Assembly: GCA_963924555.1 (NCBI GenBank)
Contig: OZ004584.1
Location: 1,363,001 to 1,427,000 of the forward strand
Reading direction: 5' to 3'
From: Crambe crambe
Taxonomy: Eukaryota; Porifera; Demospongiae; Poecilosclerida; Crambeidae
DNA length: 64,000 nucleotides
Shown here: one piece after another, positions 23,296-34,659 of the stretch
Numbering within the stretch: the first letter of the stretch is position 1
Layout: each line of letters opens with the position of its first letter
Notes under the pieces: generated by a model
What the model saw: only the letters and a program-made list of their open reading frames with translations
Databases searched by the model: none
What the model was told of the DNA's origin: nothing
Program-made: the position numbers and the translations under genes

Positions 23296-23647
23296 CAATC
23301 AGCACTACAATAAATGTGGCCAACCTGCCAAAGCTGATAACTAATACTTGATGAAGTGTTAACCACCAAGGCAAGAAGCTATAGTCATAATTCTATAGTC
23401 AAATACCTGATGATGAAGTATTTGAGGAATGACCAATGTGACCTGGAGCAGCTGAGGATGTCTCACCATTAGCCGTCAGTTGGTGAGCAGCAGATGATTC
23501 GGTCGCCGCTAGCTGGCCTTGGCGTGACTGCATCTCCTCGCACACTTCAGCGCGCACCAGCTCCAGAAACTGGCCCAACTGCAGGGATGAAAGTGTGGTA
23601 TCATCTGCAATGGTAGGCTGGCTGTCCGCCACCGGTTGATCGTCCAC
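22149..23647 (-). CDS. DIRS-like element: gag-like region (fossil)
   Basis: The gag-like region includes FPRRLVDKVRSGQFTEMKEL followed by LLADNISLL. A C-terminal cysteine-rich part has CPVCRSADHKAKDC (CCHC-type knuckle) and CYFPVGECIYRH (C3H-like). An upstream acidic/Gln-rich part lies toward 23.65 kb, and a CA microsatellite lies between. It presumably binds RNA. The region is not one continuous frame. Confidence 0.7.
23224..23294. repeat. (CA)n microsatellite
   Basis: About 70 bp of CA repeats lie inside the DIRS-like element. Confidence 0.97.
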
Positions 23648-24499
23648 TGAGGCCTGAGTTGATGTACGGCCGCGTGTCGCTCTGGTTGCGCGACCAACAC
23701 AGGTACCTCTGCCTCCACGGCCCCGTCTTCTTTATTTGGGCATCAGGGGGGAAGTACGCTTGTAAGTCTGAGAAATAAGTCTGGAAAATCAGCAGGAATC
23801 AGCAGCAGTCAAGTAAGTTGATGCCTTGCTCCTGCTCCTTCAGCGTGACTGACGCATGATCATGTACCCCGCATATGCACATTAAACTCGCGAGGGAGTG
23901 GCCAATAGTGCAATTGTTAACTTCATTTAAAGAGCCCATCCTTTCAAATTATATTTAATAAGCAAAATTGATATAATCACTGGAGAATTATAATTATTAT
24001 TACAAGAAAAAGAACCTAACAAACAGTAAGATTGGCTACCCCAGAAAAGTTAAGAGCTGGATTCACAGAGGAGTAGCTACCATTATGGCAACTGGCACTT
24101 GCCCCAGTAAAATTTCATGGAAACAATGCTGTTTAGTGTGACTTAAAATGGGTGTGGTCAGCAAAAAATGTATGGTAGGTCATTTGCCTCACCAAATTTA
24201 ATCATAAACCCTAGCTACTCCCCTGTGGAATAATTAATTTTTGGCAGCCTTCTCTGGTGGAAGAGCTCCTATGGCAGTTGGACTGGCCTGGTGTAGCAGT
24301 TCAAATACTTTCCAGTTAACTTGTAGCTAGGCAAGCTATCTAGATAGCTCATGGGAATAGTGTACGTGCCTACACTCCACCATTATCTAGTTAGTAGCCT
24401 CAAACCCATCCTTACTGTTTGCACATGCACCAATTTTTTGAATTATATAATAATTAATAAACATGCATGTGATAACAAGTTTTGACGAGAACTGTGCTA

Positions 24500-24690
24500 T
24501 GCAGTGTAGCAACGCTTCATCAGCATCATCATGAAGGGGGAGAGTCTGGTAACAGATCTTTCTAGCTATAACCAGTTGGTAGACAAATAAAACCATCCTT
24601 CCCATCATAGACTGCCTTGATAGCTGTGCGTTGTTCCTTCTTCGGGAATGCCAAGTTTCTCCAAGGAGAAATGAAGAGCAGCAGCAAAGG
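24500..24690 (-). pseudogene. RecQ-like helicase fragment
   Basis: The minus strand reads LAFPKKEQRTAIKAVYDGKD, then FICLPTGYS, a stop, and in the next frame RKICYQTLP. This resembles the RecQ/DEAH motif 0 to Walker A region (usually LPTGYGKSICYQ). The GK-S/T of Walker A is lost and the frame breaks there. Only this short exon-like piece is seen. It may derive from a RecQ-like gene copied by a mobile element. Confidence 0.55.
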
Positions 24691-25039
24691 AGAAACGAGG
24701 AGCAGGAGCAAAACTATCGCTAGCAACATAGCTGTACTAGTACTGGTTATGAAAACCACACCCATTAATTATGACGATTGTGTAGCAGAAATATTCGAGT
24801 AAATATAAATTTCTGGGAAAAATTGGTGCATGCGCAAACAATGGATACCAGGCTCTCTTTTTCCCCTGCCCCCAGCCCCCAAAAAGGAAAAAAGGAGGCT
24901 GGGTTCGAGGCTAGCCAGCTACATAACTACTATACCAAACAGTCATACAGAAATCTTATAAGCTAATTACCTAATTGTTACCAGTCAACTACCTTGGTTT
25001 AGAAGAACAATAATAGGAATTGGCCAATCCCCTAAGACC

Positions 25040-25097
25040 CTAAGTCTTCTGTATTGTGATTTACTTATTAAGTAGATCACAATACAGAAGACTTAAA

Positions 25098-25150
<53 letters not shown>
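25040..25150. repeat. Hairpin followed by (GA)n microsatellite
   Basis: Inverted arms (taagtcttctgtattgtgat and its complement) lie at about 25041-25098 with a loop of about 14 bp. A GA run to 25150 follows. Confidence 0.85.
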
Positions 25151-25152
<2 letters not shown>

Positions 25153-25890
25153 ACACCAGCTACAATTATATGATGGCATGAATAACTACATGACCGTTAT
25201 TCCACTTTTCTGCTGAGATGAGATGTGACAAAGAAATTGTGTGGTATTCATCCACCCACTGGTTCCTGTATGAGTACATATGAAGTAGAGTCTCACTAAT
25301 AACCAGCCAAAGGTCTGAGCATAATATCAGTGATTAGTAAAGGCCAGGACTGTCCATGATCTATAGACAAATATTGTAAACACGTACTAATGTACGTGAA
25401 ACAGTGATGACAGCTGTTACTGTAGGTGTCAACAAGATGAAAAAAAAATCTACACTTTCGACATGTGAAGGAAATGTATTGTAGGATCTCTGATCTCTAC
25501 ATGGTATCATAATAATACTAGGGCATGTGCAACATTCGACTGCTAGCAAGCAAGCAAGTGTTCTCATGCCTTTTACATAGCTAGAGCTGATAGGCTCCTA
25601 ATGGCTCCAAATGGGCAGCTGCATGCTGTAATGCTTACCATCTAGTGCCTACAATTCACTTAGATAAGCCAGCCTACTATCTATCACACTATAGCATATA
25701 ATTATGTTGTAGAAATCGTTCTGCTTGTTTTGCTCTGCTGAAGAGAAGACTCTACGAAGTCCTAACAATGACATATGTACTTATAATAATCACACATTTT
25801 TTACTGATTATAATCACGATTCAGTATCAACAAGATATGCAGTAGTAATCTCTAATCATATAGTTTAGTTTATCAGTGGAATTGTGATTG
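25151..25890. other. Spacer with a dispersed repeat piece
   Basis: No gene is seen. About 25610-25680 carries tgcttacc and gtgcctacaattcacttag, part of the repeat family also seen at 30.03-30.29 and 56.53-57.33 kb. Confidence 0.45.
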
Positions 25891-25899
25891 GAAGGTCAA

Positions 25900-26787
25900 T
25901 CACTGCACATACAACTGCAGATAGCTGAGCCGTGTATACTCAATACCTTCATCCTGGTCACCACAGATCCTCACTTCAATATCATCTGAGGTGGGGGCAG
26001 GGAGGGACACACTGAACCAAGGATTACTGTTGCTAGAGCAGCAAATATGTCTACATCCTATAGCATCCCATAAAGCGCCATTATATTCCACATCACAAAA
26101 GTAGTCTCTGCCAACGAATGATGGAGGAAGGGGTGCATAATCTATATTGCGATACCGGTTAACACAAGGACAGTGAGTTCGATCACCTCCGTGGACACTG
26201 CTCCTACTAGCAGCAAAAGTCCATATGTGTTTTCGAGGTGATCCGTGAGTCATACTGACACCATCCACATAAGGTCCATCAATGGTTAGATTCCTTGGGG
26301 AGTTGCTATTTGTAACACCAAAGGCATTAGTTTCTCCGATGGTATGTCCTGTGACTCGCCCACAAACACGACTGTAAGTCAGTCCAGATGTAGAGAAAAA
26401 TGTTCCTGGACAGGTTGTAGGTGCAGAAGTAAAGCACGACCTTAAAGGCATTGAAGACTCCATCCAAGGAGGAGGGCAAAAATGGGATGCATTGGACATG
26501 TCAAGGAGTGCCACTTGAATCCATTTCCCAATGCCACAATTAGGAAGCACTTCACCTGCCTCAAATGCTTGTGAAGACAAACGAGCAGACTCATCAAGAT
26601 TCCTTCTAGCAGACTCGATAACATCACTTAAAGGACAAGACCCACGACTATTAGCTCCTCCACTTACTGTGGCAGCATCGATGCGAATAGGAAGTGAACC
26701 ATTGAAGGATGTTTGGGCCAAGACTGCTGTGAGCAGGGGAACACTGATAAGTACCAAACAGACTAGTACCTTTAGCCCAGACATCAT
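25900..26787 (-). CDS. Secreted 13-cysteine protein, divergent subgroup (intact)
   Basis: The 295-residue single-exon frame has signal peptide MMSGLKVLVCLVLISVPLL followed by TAVLA. It is a distinct subgroup: QTSFNGSLPIRIDAATVSGG replaces the QPPLNGPLP linker, and FEAGEVLPNCGIGKWIQVAL and HFCPPPWME replace the usual forms. The core keeps the Cys-Gly pair with GRVTGHTIG, YVDGVSMTHGSPRKHIWTFA, CPCVNRYR, PPSFVGRDYFC and TSDDIEVRICGDQDEG, with the family's 13 cysteines. The extra Met at residue 2 could be the real start. It pairs with the broken copy at 28815-29708. Function is unknown. Confidence 0.85.
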   Translation of the reverse strand: MMSGLKVLVCLVLISVPLLTAVLAQTSFNGSLPIRIDAATVSGGANSRGSCPLSDVIESARRNLDESARLSSQAFEAGEVLPNCGIGKWIQVALLDMSNASHFCPPPWMESSMPLRSCFTSAPTTCPGTFFSTSGLTYSRVCGRVTGHTIGETNAFGVTNSNSPRNLTIDGPYVDGVSMTHGSPRKHIWTFAASRSSVHGGDRTHCPCVNRYRNIDYAPLPPSFVGRDYFCDVEYNGALWDAIGCRHICCSSNSNPWFSVSLPAPTSDDIEVRICGDQDEGIEYTRLSYLQLYVQ

Positions 26788-26829
26788 GGCAATTGTAGTT
26801 GGAGTTCAAAACTAATAACCAGAATGATT

Positions 26830-28810
26830 TAACTGACTAGAAATTAGCCTGAGTGAGACCCACACTAAATTGTATAGAAATTTCTGCTACATAGTTATGT
26901 GGTAGATAATAGCTAGCTTTGTAGATATAGCACTTCCTACTGTGTTAACATTTTTGACATCACTTAGAGGATGTGGTACATGGCAGTGCACATGGTGTTG
27001 TACATAATAATTAATAAAGCCAAAGATCAAAGGAAAATGTTGTTGCATAGCCTCATCCTCAAGCAATTCCATACATGTGTAGCTACAAGCAAGTACATGG
27101 ATTTTAATAGATTTTAGCTGACCTAGTAGTGCATCCAGAAAAATAAACCACACTCCAGGGCCATGGCCCATAGCCACTGGTATGGCCATGCATACCATGT
27201 TAGCTAACTAACTTACCTCATACTTTGTTTGACGATATTTATTTGACCTATATCTAATTCACGCACATTAGCCACACCCCGTATCAAGATCTGGATACTT
27301 AATACTATCATGTACATGTTAGATGATCTACTTTTAGAAAACCATGGAAGCTGGCCGTACCACCTCGAAATAGGTGGCTACGGCCCTTCTCTCACTGGTC
27401 TTTGAACACAGGACCACTGCAAATCTGTCTCTCCCACTTCAGTGAATTGTGACTTGTTGTAGTTGTGCCTGGTAAGGTGGCCCAAGCGCAGTCAACAGAA
27501 TGAGTAGACTACTTATATGCGAGAAGATTATAATGTAAATCAAAACTGTACAAGCAGAGAACTAAAATAAATGTGGAAGCACGAATCATTTATACACTGT
27601 CTGGGTGTGTCCAAGTAAATGTATCCATTAAGTTCCACATCCAGTCACTGTCATAGGATTGTCTGTAGTGGGTGTGGCTGTAGGTGTGGTTAGGAGTTTC
27701 CTAACAGACTGTTATATAGAGTAATAAATTAAGCATCAAATCTTAAACTATACTCATGAAAGTTATGTAGAAAGCATGAAGGAGAGTGGTGGGGAACTAG
27801 AATCAGATCCCACATGGTGTTAGGGCTACATAGTTTTCAGGTTTGGAGTGTATTAATGTGCACTCAACAAGCCAGCATGTATAAAAATTATCTCCTATAC
27901 CCAATGATTTCCTATCAAAAGTTCTTTGCTGTTTTATACGACAGGCACGTGCAGCGAGTAAATCATGACCAAGATTAACAGCTGAGGTGTCCAACTCAGT
28001 GGGAAGCTCAACAGACTTTTTTCTCTACCCTCTGCCTCTGAAGTTCCTGCAGGCCTTCATCCTGAGTAGCCTACTGCATAACCCTCAGAGATCCCAGTGC
28101 CCTTGGGCCTATACCTCCAGAACAGCCTACACAGAATAACCCTCAAAGAACTCTGTGTAGGTATTCTGAGGGTTACAAACTTTGTAACTTTATAGTATGC
28201 ATGTAGACATTCTGACACTCCATTAATAAAGGGTAATTTGAGCTATGATGCTCATTGTAAACTTTATAGTATGTATGTAGACATTCTGATGCTCCATTAA
28301 TAAAGGGTAATTTGAGCTACGTATGATGTTATTTGCCACACAATTCTTAATTGTCACACCTCATTGCTGTCACATATTTAGCTGTATAGCTAATGATTGA
28401 GTAGGAAAAGACACCAAGAATCATGCCCTTCATGCCAATGATGCTCACAAGAAGAAATAAATATGCGTCCAGACATACTATTAACTTAAAAATAGCTGCA
28501 GGATAAGATCCATGTACGTATCTTTCCTTTACTTAGCTATACAACAAGAAGAGAAAGACAAGTGGTTTTGAGGGGTATTAGGATGAAACAGTATAAGACA
28601 CGAGCTATAATAATTATATTATGTAATTCAGCCCCAGACATTTTCGAAATTCTATAATTACAATTATACTGCATCATAATAATCATGTTAAAATTGCCAT
28701 AATAATTATTACACACTTTAGTATCAATTCTTAATGTCTAATCATACAATTTAATATCTTTAATTTACAGCTAGTTTATCAAAGGTTAAAGTACAATTGT
28801 GACTGGAAAG
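26830..28810. other. Spacer with short repeats and hairpins
   Basis: No gene is supported. There is a GC-rich hairpin at about 27353-27386 (ggccgtaccacct pairing with aggtggctacggcc). A block at about 27.81-27.90 kb is repeated at 29.91-30.00 kb (catggtgttagggctacata). A two-unit tandem repeat of about 73 bp lies at 28186-28330. Confidence 0.5.
28186..28330. repeat. Two-unit tandem repeat (about 73 bp)
   Basis: The unit begins aactttatagtatg and ends near aatttgagctatgatg. The two copies differ at a few bases. Confidence 0.8.
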
Positions 28811-28814
28811 TATA

Positions 28815-29708
28815 TCACTGCACATAAAACTGCAGATAGCTGAGTCGTGTATACTCAATGCCTTCATCCTGGTCACCACAGATCCTCACTTCAATATCAT
28901 CAGAGGTGGGGGCAGGGAGGGACACACTGAACCACGGATTACTGTTGTTGCAACAGTGATCTGTAGGATGTCTACATCCTGTAGCATCCCATAAAGCACC
29001 ATTAAATTCCACATCACAGAAGTAGTCTCTGCCAACGAATGATGGAGGAAGGGCACCAAGTTCAATACGGCGATCCCGGTTAACACAAGGACACTGAGTT
29101 CGATCAGCTCCTTGGACATGGCTCCTACTAGCAGCAAAGGTCCATATGTGTCTTCGAGGTGATCCGTGAGTCATACTGACACCATCCACATAAGGTCCAT
29201 CAATGGTTAGATTCCTTGGGAAATGTCTGCTTGTAGCTAACACCAAAGGCATTAGTTTCTCCGATGCTATATCCTGTGGCTCGCCCACAAACATGACTGT
29301 AAGTCAGTCCAGACGTAGAGAAAAATGTTCCTGGACAGGTTGTAGGTGCAGAAGTAAAGCACGACCTTAAAGACACTGGAGTCTCCATCCAAGGAGGAGG
29401 GCAAAAATGGGATGCATTGGACATGTCAAGGAGTGCCACTTGAATCCATTTCCCTATGCCACAATTAGGAAGCACTTCACCTGCCTCAAATGCTTGTGAA
29501 GACAAACGAGCAGACTCATCGAGATTCCTTCTAGCAGACTCGATAACATCACTTAAAGGACAAGACCCACAGCTATTAGCTCCTCCACTTACTGTGGCAG
29601 CGTCAATGTGAATAGGAAGTGAACCATTGAAGGATGTTTGGGCCAAGACTGCTGTAAGCAGGGGAGCACTGATAGCCGGGCAAACAAACTACTAACCCAG
29701 ACATCATG
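28815..29708 (-). pseudogene. Secreted 13-cysteine family, divergent subgroup, broken copy
   Basis: This is closely related to 25900-26787. There is a frame change in the signal-peptide region just after MMSGL. A net one-base (+4) shift lies near 29220-29245, where FGVSYKQTF replaces FGVTNSNSP. The second half then reads family sequence to the end (YVDGVSMTHGSPRRHIWTFA, CPCVNRDRR, PPSFVGRDYFC, IEVRICGDQ). With two frameshifts it is a likely pseudogene, though recent, since the rest is well kept. Confidence 0.8.
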
Positions 29709-29719
29709 GCAATAGCAAT

Positions 29720-31000
29720 TACTGGAGGTCAAAACTAAAATGTTGAATCAAGTTAAGCCCTGTAAATAGCTAGCTAGTGTGGCTATAATTTACATTCTTG
29801 GAATTATAATGGGTATTGATTACATATATCCCACCTACGTAGTACATTTACTCCTATAGGAGGGCTGGACATTAACTGTAATACTGGCCTCCCCTGGGCC
29901 AAGTGAAATGCATCCCACATGGTGTTAGGGCTACATAGTTTTCAGGTTTAGGAGTGCTAGCAAGTTAACGTGCACTCATAAGCCTGCATGTATAAATGAT
30001 TGGAGCCCACTGATCTCCTACTATAATATTACTAGGGTAACATATCCAATTGGCAAGTGAAGCAGTTGGTGAAAGTCATTTGTACTTCAACTTCTTAGGC
30101 TAAGTGGTGATGGCAGCTGCATACACAGAATGCTTACCACAAGTACTTAGAAAGCCAAGCGCCTACAATCCACTTAGATAAGCCTAGTGCCTCTATGAAA
30201 AAATTCTGTAGGAAGTAATAAGCTCTAGCTAGCTGTTTGTTGCTAAGTTGTGGGGAGTTTTATTTGTGGGGTCAAAGGTGAAGTGAACATTATGTGCATT
30301 GAAATCTCAATCTGCATGAATAGGGGCTTTGCTCGCCAATAAAGCAAATCACAATGCAATTTTCTAGTGCTTAAGCACCCTTAAAATTTGTCATAGCTTA
30401 ATTAAAAATTGCTTTTTGGGGGGAACATGCCAAGACTCTGCTTGTGGCTAATTACATTCTTGGAATTATAATGGGTATTGATTACATGTAGGCACACTCC
30501 CACTAGCCCTATAGACCACATGTATCACGTATACATGTATTGTAGTAATTATATTCATAAGGCCTTAGTTTCCCTCCCCTGCTTTTCATATAGATACCTT
30601 TTTCCATTGGACGAATGTGCATGCATACTCAGTTTACTCATGCATGGTTATCATGAAAAGATATGGTAGTGTCTTGTGATCAAACTTCTACTTAAAAAAC
30701 AACACAGTTGTAATTATGGTTGGCTGCATAGCTCTCTATTGTGTTTGGCACAGTTTACATACTTACGACTGAAGCTAAGGACAACCAACTTTGCAAGCAC
30801 TGTAGCTAATAGAAGATGCCACCCACCCACGTGCAGTTGCTGGACTTCACCAGGACAAGAAAATAAATTGCTATTTGGAATGGACTGATAGTAAGTGTGA
30901 ATTACACTTCACAGTACAGCCTAAGTCCAACAAATAAAGGGGGAATGGGGAGCAGTTAAACGATCTCAAACCTCCTACCACCAGCAAAGTCTAAACATGT
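29720..31000. other. Spacer with dispersed repeats
   Basis: No gene is supported. About 30.03-30.29 kb matches 56.55-56.83 kb (atgcttaccacaag; tttgtggggtcaaagg). About 30.81-30.92 kb matches 43.80-43.90 kb (ccacccaccca; gtaagtgtgaatt). Confidence 0.5.
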
Positions 31001-31004
31001 CACC

Positions 31005-31310
31005 TGTAAGGTCGTGCAACCCAGGAACAGTTTCTTCACAACATCTGGTGATTTGTGGGCAAGCCATAGGATATTGCTCTGGCTGTCCAGATGCCTCTGC
31101 TGAAATGTTTAATCGAGGTGGTGCAGTTGCATTGATTAATGGACCGGACCATACATGATGGTGTCAGTGTGACTCATGGATCCTCTCGACAACGAAGTCA
31201 TTGTCCAAGAGGAAAGACACTGCTAGGATACCATAATCTGGAACCACAGAAATTAAAGAGACACGAATAGACTCACTTAAGATTCCTTCTAGCAGACTCA
31301 CTTGTTCTTC
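31005..31310. pseudogene. Secreted-family fragments joined head to head
   Basis: At about 31010-31195 the plus strand carries family pieces (a GQAIGY-like piece, PDA, then DGVSVTHGSSRQ). Right after, about 31190-31305 carries minus-strand pieces of the same family (SSW to ESARRN region). It is a second, independent case of opposite-strand fragments fused at one point. Confidence 0.65.
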
Positions 31311-31369
31311 TCAAACTCATCTACCAGAGTATCATCAAAACAATACATCAAGTCTCCAATCCAGACCTT

Positions 31370-31800
31370 ACAAAGAAGCTGGGATCACATTTCTTTCAAG
31401 AGAAAGGACCATGTTCTCCATTGATCATGTGATTCACATGCAATGTAGAGGAGCCTTGTAACTACATACTTGGAATAAATTCATTCAAGATGTATAAAGG
31501 GGTAAGAAGCATACTTCTTAGCTGTATGTCTTTAATTCTTCATGCAAGGTCAGCAGGAACCAAGTGTTTTGATCAAGCAAGCAGAAAATTTTCCTCCAGA
31601 CAACTCTGTGAACTGCCAGCCATGTGATCAACTAGCATTTTCGCTCTTGAATGCAATTGCTGTCGCTAATCACCCATTAATTTACAGTTTGGACTGTAGA
31701 GTAGCAGTAGTATTTCCTTGAAATCAATGATGCAATCATGCAATTCAGACAAGCAAAACCAGCACTAATTTTTTACAGTGAATTCTTTATCATGCTAAGA
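31370..31800. repeat. Duplicated spacer, counterpart at 46310-46650
   Basis: Shared stretches include gtgattcacatgcaatgta, ttcttcatgcaaggtcag and gatcaagcaa in the same order. Each copy lies next to a secreted-family relic. Confidence 0.55.
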
Positions 31801-31824
31801 GTATCTACAATAAGTATAAGAGAA

Positions 31825-32639
31825 TTATTTACTGCACATATAACTGCAAAAGAAACATGTTTTCATTTCATTGCCACACATCCTCACTTCGATATCATCA
31901 GAGGTGGGGGCAGGGAGAGACACACTGAACCATGGAGGATTGTTAAAAGTGCAGCAGTTGGTGGTGCAGTCCATAGCATCCCACAATGCACCATTGTAGT
32001 TACCATCACAGAAGTAGTTATTGGCAAGGAAAAGGAGCTCCATCAAGAGCATGATCAGGATTATCACAAGGACGGCAATATAGATTGTACTGACCAATAC
32101 CATGACCTACACCAAAAGTCCAAATGTGCTGCCGAGGGGATCCATGAGGCACACTGATGCCATCCACGTATGATTCATCAATGGTTGGAGACATTCTGAA
32201 GTGCTCAGTGAAGGCATCTGGTGAGCCAGAAGCATATCCTATTACTCGCCCACAAATCCAATCGTAACAGGAGCAGTTCCTGGACAGTTCCTAGGCATGG
32301 AAGCAAAGCACAATCTTGCAGGTATGAAGCCATTGTCCAAGAGGAAGGACATTGCTCACTCATGTTAAAGTGTGCCACTTCAATCCAATTTTCACTACCA
32401 CAATCAGGAACCACAACTGCCATAAGTGCTTACAGAGAAGAACGAATAGACTCACTGAGATTCCTTCTAGCGGACTCAAGAATACCACTCGCAGGACAGG
32501 ATTGACTACCTTCTCCTCCACTTATGACGAGAGGAGAAACACGAGTAGGAAGTGGACCATTGAGTGGTGGTTGGGCTGCCAAGATTGCTGTGAGCATGTT
32601 TACCAGCAAACAAGCTACAATTTACTTAGGTCTATGCAT
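31825..32639 (-). pseudogene. Secreted 13-cysteine family, broken copy
   Basis: The family signal region has an early stop, then QPPLNGPLPTRVSPLVISGG and ESARRNLSESIRSSL before another stop. Family pieces in shifted frames follow (VVPDCGSENWIEV, PCDNPDHALDG), then NNYFCDGNYNGALWDAMDC. The C-terminal end is altered (MCGNEMKTC instead of ICGDE...). At least three inactivating changes make it non-functional. A TATA-like box remains at 32709-32716. Confidence 0.8.
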
Positions 32640-32719
32640 CCCAGCAACTATAAGAATTAGCAGATCAGCAAGATATTAGAAAGCAGATATATTATCTTTC
32701 CTAGCCTGCTTTTATATCT

Positions 32720-33790
32720 GATGGTAAGGGGGGGAAACAGGTTATGTGGTGTGGGAGAAAGTCATTTTTCTCTGCCACAGTAACTTGCTTAACCATGAAG
32801 ATGAGTGCATGATCAATCATTGATAGTGCATGGCTACTGGTCATTCCCACCCAACTATACATCCTTGAGTTATACACCAAGGTATGTATGTGGCCAAAAA
32901 AAATCTTCTAGCTTTTCCCTGGGTAAACTGAGTCTCCCATGTGAATTCCACTTCACAGTCACACTACACATATTAGCTAACTAAAATACAGTATATTATT
33001 ATATATTGTGTGAACCACTTCAATCCATTTCCCTGCTACTATAAAAATTAATAATCATGTATCGAAATTGAAGTGCATTGTAGCCTGCTTTTATATGGCA
33101 AAAGCAATTCAGGGGTGTATCCATGAAGTTTCATGTTTTCTCTGCCACAGCCACTAGCCATGCATTCTTCCTAGAAAAGATGCATGGTTACTGGTTAAAA
33201 TTTTGTAGAAGCTTGTCTATACTGCATGCTCCACCTAACCTTAAGGGAGACAGATAATAGGGAACACTTTCTTGGAATCAATCACTTACGTTGTACAAGT
33301 ACATAATTATAGCTAACTTGGTGGGAAAGTGGATTCCAGGAAAATACCCATATCAACTTAAATCAACCAGAGTGGTGAATACATCCATTTCGTACTGGGC
33401 GACATCAAAGACAACACCTGTAGTATATACACTGTAACCACACAGCAAGAAGTTAGAAGCATCATCTAACTTCCTGATCTAGCAGTTAGCCAAAGGTTGA
33501 GCTTGTATCCATGGATACTACTAAGTCTGACAGATCCCACCCCCCTATATAGTGTGAATAGTACAAGCCAGATAAACCACAGATGCCTTGGCTCCATTGG
33601 CCTCTATTGTTATAACCGAGGCATGTACGTATATCCTGTTGAAGTGCTAAGAGGTTTATCTATAAGAAAGACACTAGAAAAGCTGAATTCTGAAGGAAGA
33701 AAAAACAATAAACAAAACTACTAAAGTGGATTATCTCTGGAGCATCACACTGTATAACTCTGTAAAATAGCTGCTATGGCTGTTGTTAAT
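32720..33790. other. Spacer without a recognisable gene
   Basis: It contains pieces of the family upstream region (tagcctgcttttata at about 33083) but no family coding sequence. Other short open frames are unsupported. Confidence 0.45.
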
Positions 33791-33800
33791 ATTCACATCA

Positions 33801-34652
33801 TTATTGCACATAAAGCTGCAGGAAACTTAGTAGCACGATTTCATTAGAAGTGGGCTGATCGCCACAGATTCTCACTTCAATATCATCAGAGGTGGGGGCA
33901 GAGAGAGACACATTGAACCACGGAAGATTGTTGAAAGTGCAACAGTTGGTGGTGCAGTCCATAGCATCCCACAATGCACCATTGTAGTCACCATCACAGA
34001 AGTAGTCATTGCCGACAAATGAAGGTGGTAAGGGAGCAAATGAACGATCCTGATTATCACAGGGGCAGCGAAAAGTCCCACCATGGCCAGCAGCAAAAGA
34101 CCAAACATGTTGTCGAGGGGATCCATGGGTCACACTGACACCATCCACGTATGGTCCATTAATGTTTGGAGAACTCCTTAAATTATTCAATTCTGCGAAA
34201 GCATCGACTGAATTGGAACTATATCCTATGGCTCGCCCACAAATGCGACTGTAAGTCACACCAGAGGAAGGAAAAACTGTTCCTGGGCAGGATTGAGGTG
34301 TGGCAGCAAAGCATGACCTTGCTGGTGATAAAGCCATTGTCCAAGAGGAAGGACATTGCTGGGACATATTCATCATATTAAAGTGAACCACTTCAATCCA
34401 TTCCCCACTACCACAATCAGGAACCACTGATTTTAAAGAGATACGAATAGATTCACTGATATTCCTTCTAGCAGACTCAAGATTATCACTTGAAGGACAG
34501 GATCCATGACTATCTCGGGTTCCATTTATAATAACAGGATCAACACGAATAGGAAGTGGACCATTGAGGGGTGGTTGGGCCAAGACTGCTGTGAGCAGAG
34601 AGACACTGATAACCAGCAAACTACTAGCTACAAGTAACTTAGGTTCAGGCAT
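33801..34652 (-). CDS. Secreted 13-cysteine protein, array member (intact)
   Basis: The 283-residue single-exon frame has signal peptide MPEPKLLVASSLLVISVSLL followed by TAVLA. The linker (QPPLNGPLPIRVDPVIINGT) is intermediate between the two subgroups. The core keeps CGRAIGYSSNS, YVDGVSVTHGSPRQHVWSFA, RCPCDNQDRSFAPLPPSFVG, the Cys-Cys pair and TSDDIEVRICGDQ, with the 13 cysteines. It is the last member of the minus-strand array; a spliced plus-strand gene follows. Likely secreted; function unknown. Confidence 0.85.
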   Translation of the reverse strand: MPEPKLLVASSLLVISVSLLTAVLAQPPLNGPLPIRVDPVIINGTRDSHGSCPSSDNLESARRNISESIRISLKSVVPDCGSGEWIEVVHFNMMNMSQQCPSSWTMALSPARSCFAATPQSCPGTVFPSSGVTYSRICGRAIGYSSNSVDAFAELNNLRSSPNINGPYVDGVSVTHGSPRQHVWSFAAGHGGTFRCPCDNQDRSFAPLPPSFVGNDYFCDGDYNGALWDAMDCTTNCCTFNNLPWFNVSLSAPTSDDIEVRICGDQPTSNEIVLLSFLQLYVQ

Positions 34653-34659
34653 CCTAGCA

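Larger units (their letters stand above)
18522..23954 (-). mobile_element. DIRS-like tyrosine-recombinase retrotransposon, fossil
   Basis: On the minus strand the order is gag-like (23.65-22.15 kb), reverse transcriptase with RNase H (21.57-19.80 kb) and tyrosine recombinase (19.98-19.03 kb), the DIRS order. RT and recombinase frames overlap, as is common in DIRS elements. The limits come from the uninterrupted sister site at 13311-13325; only the shared tttaa at both edges could be a duplication, which fits recombinase-type insertion. Imperfect inverted similarity near the ends (caatttgcact at 18523; agtgcaattg at 23908) resembles inverted terminal repeats. The element looks nearly whole with a few breaks at most. 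It is younger than the tandem duplication. Confidence 0.85.
14048..24430. repeat. Tandem segmental duplication, copy 2 (split by a DIRS-like element)
   Basis: This is the second copy of the 8.73-13.79 kb block. Its right part resumes at about 23955 (aataagcaaaattgatataa) exactly where copy 1 is continuous at 13318. Homology fades near 24430. It contains the intact secreted gene at 14753-15592. Confidence 0.85.

Noticed and set aside
27353-27440. tRNA or tRNA-derived SINE suggested by a hairpin and a gttcaaagacc stretch
   Set aside because: No cloverleaf, no convincing A box, and the B box match is weak.
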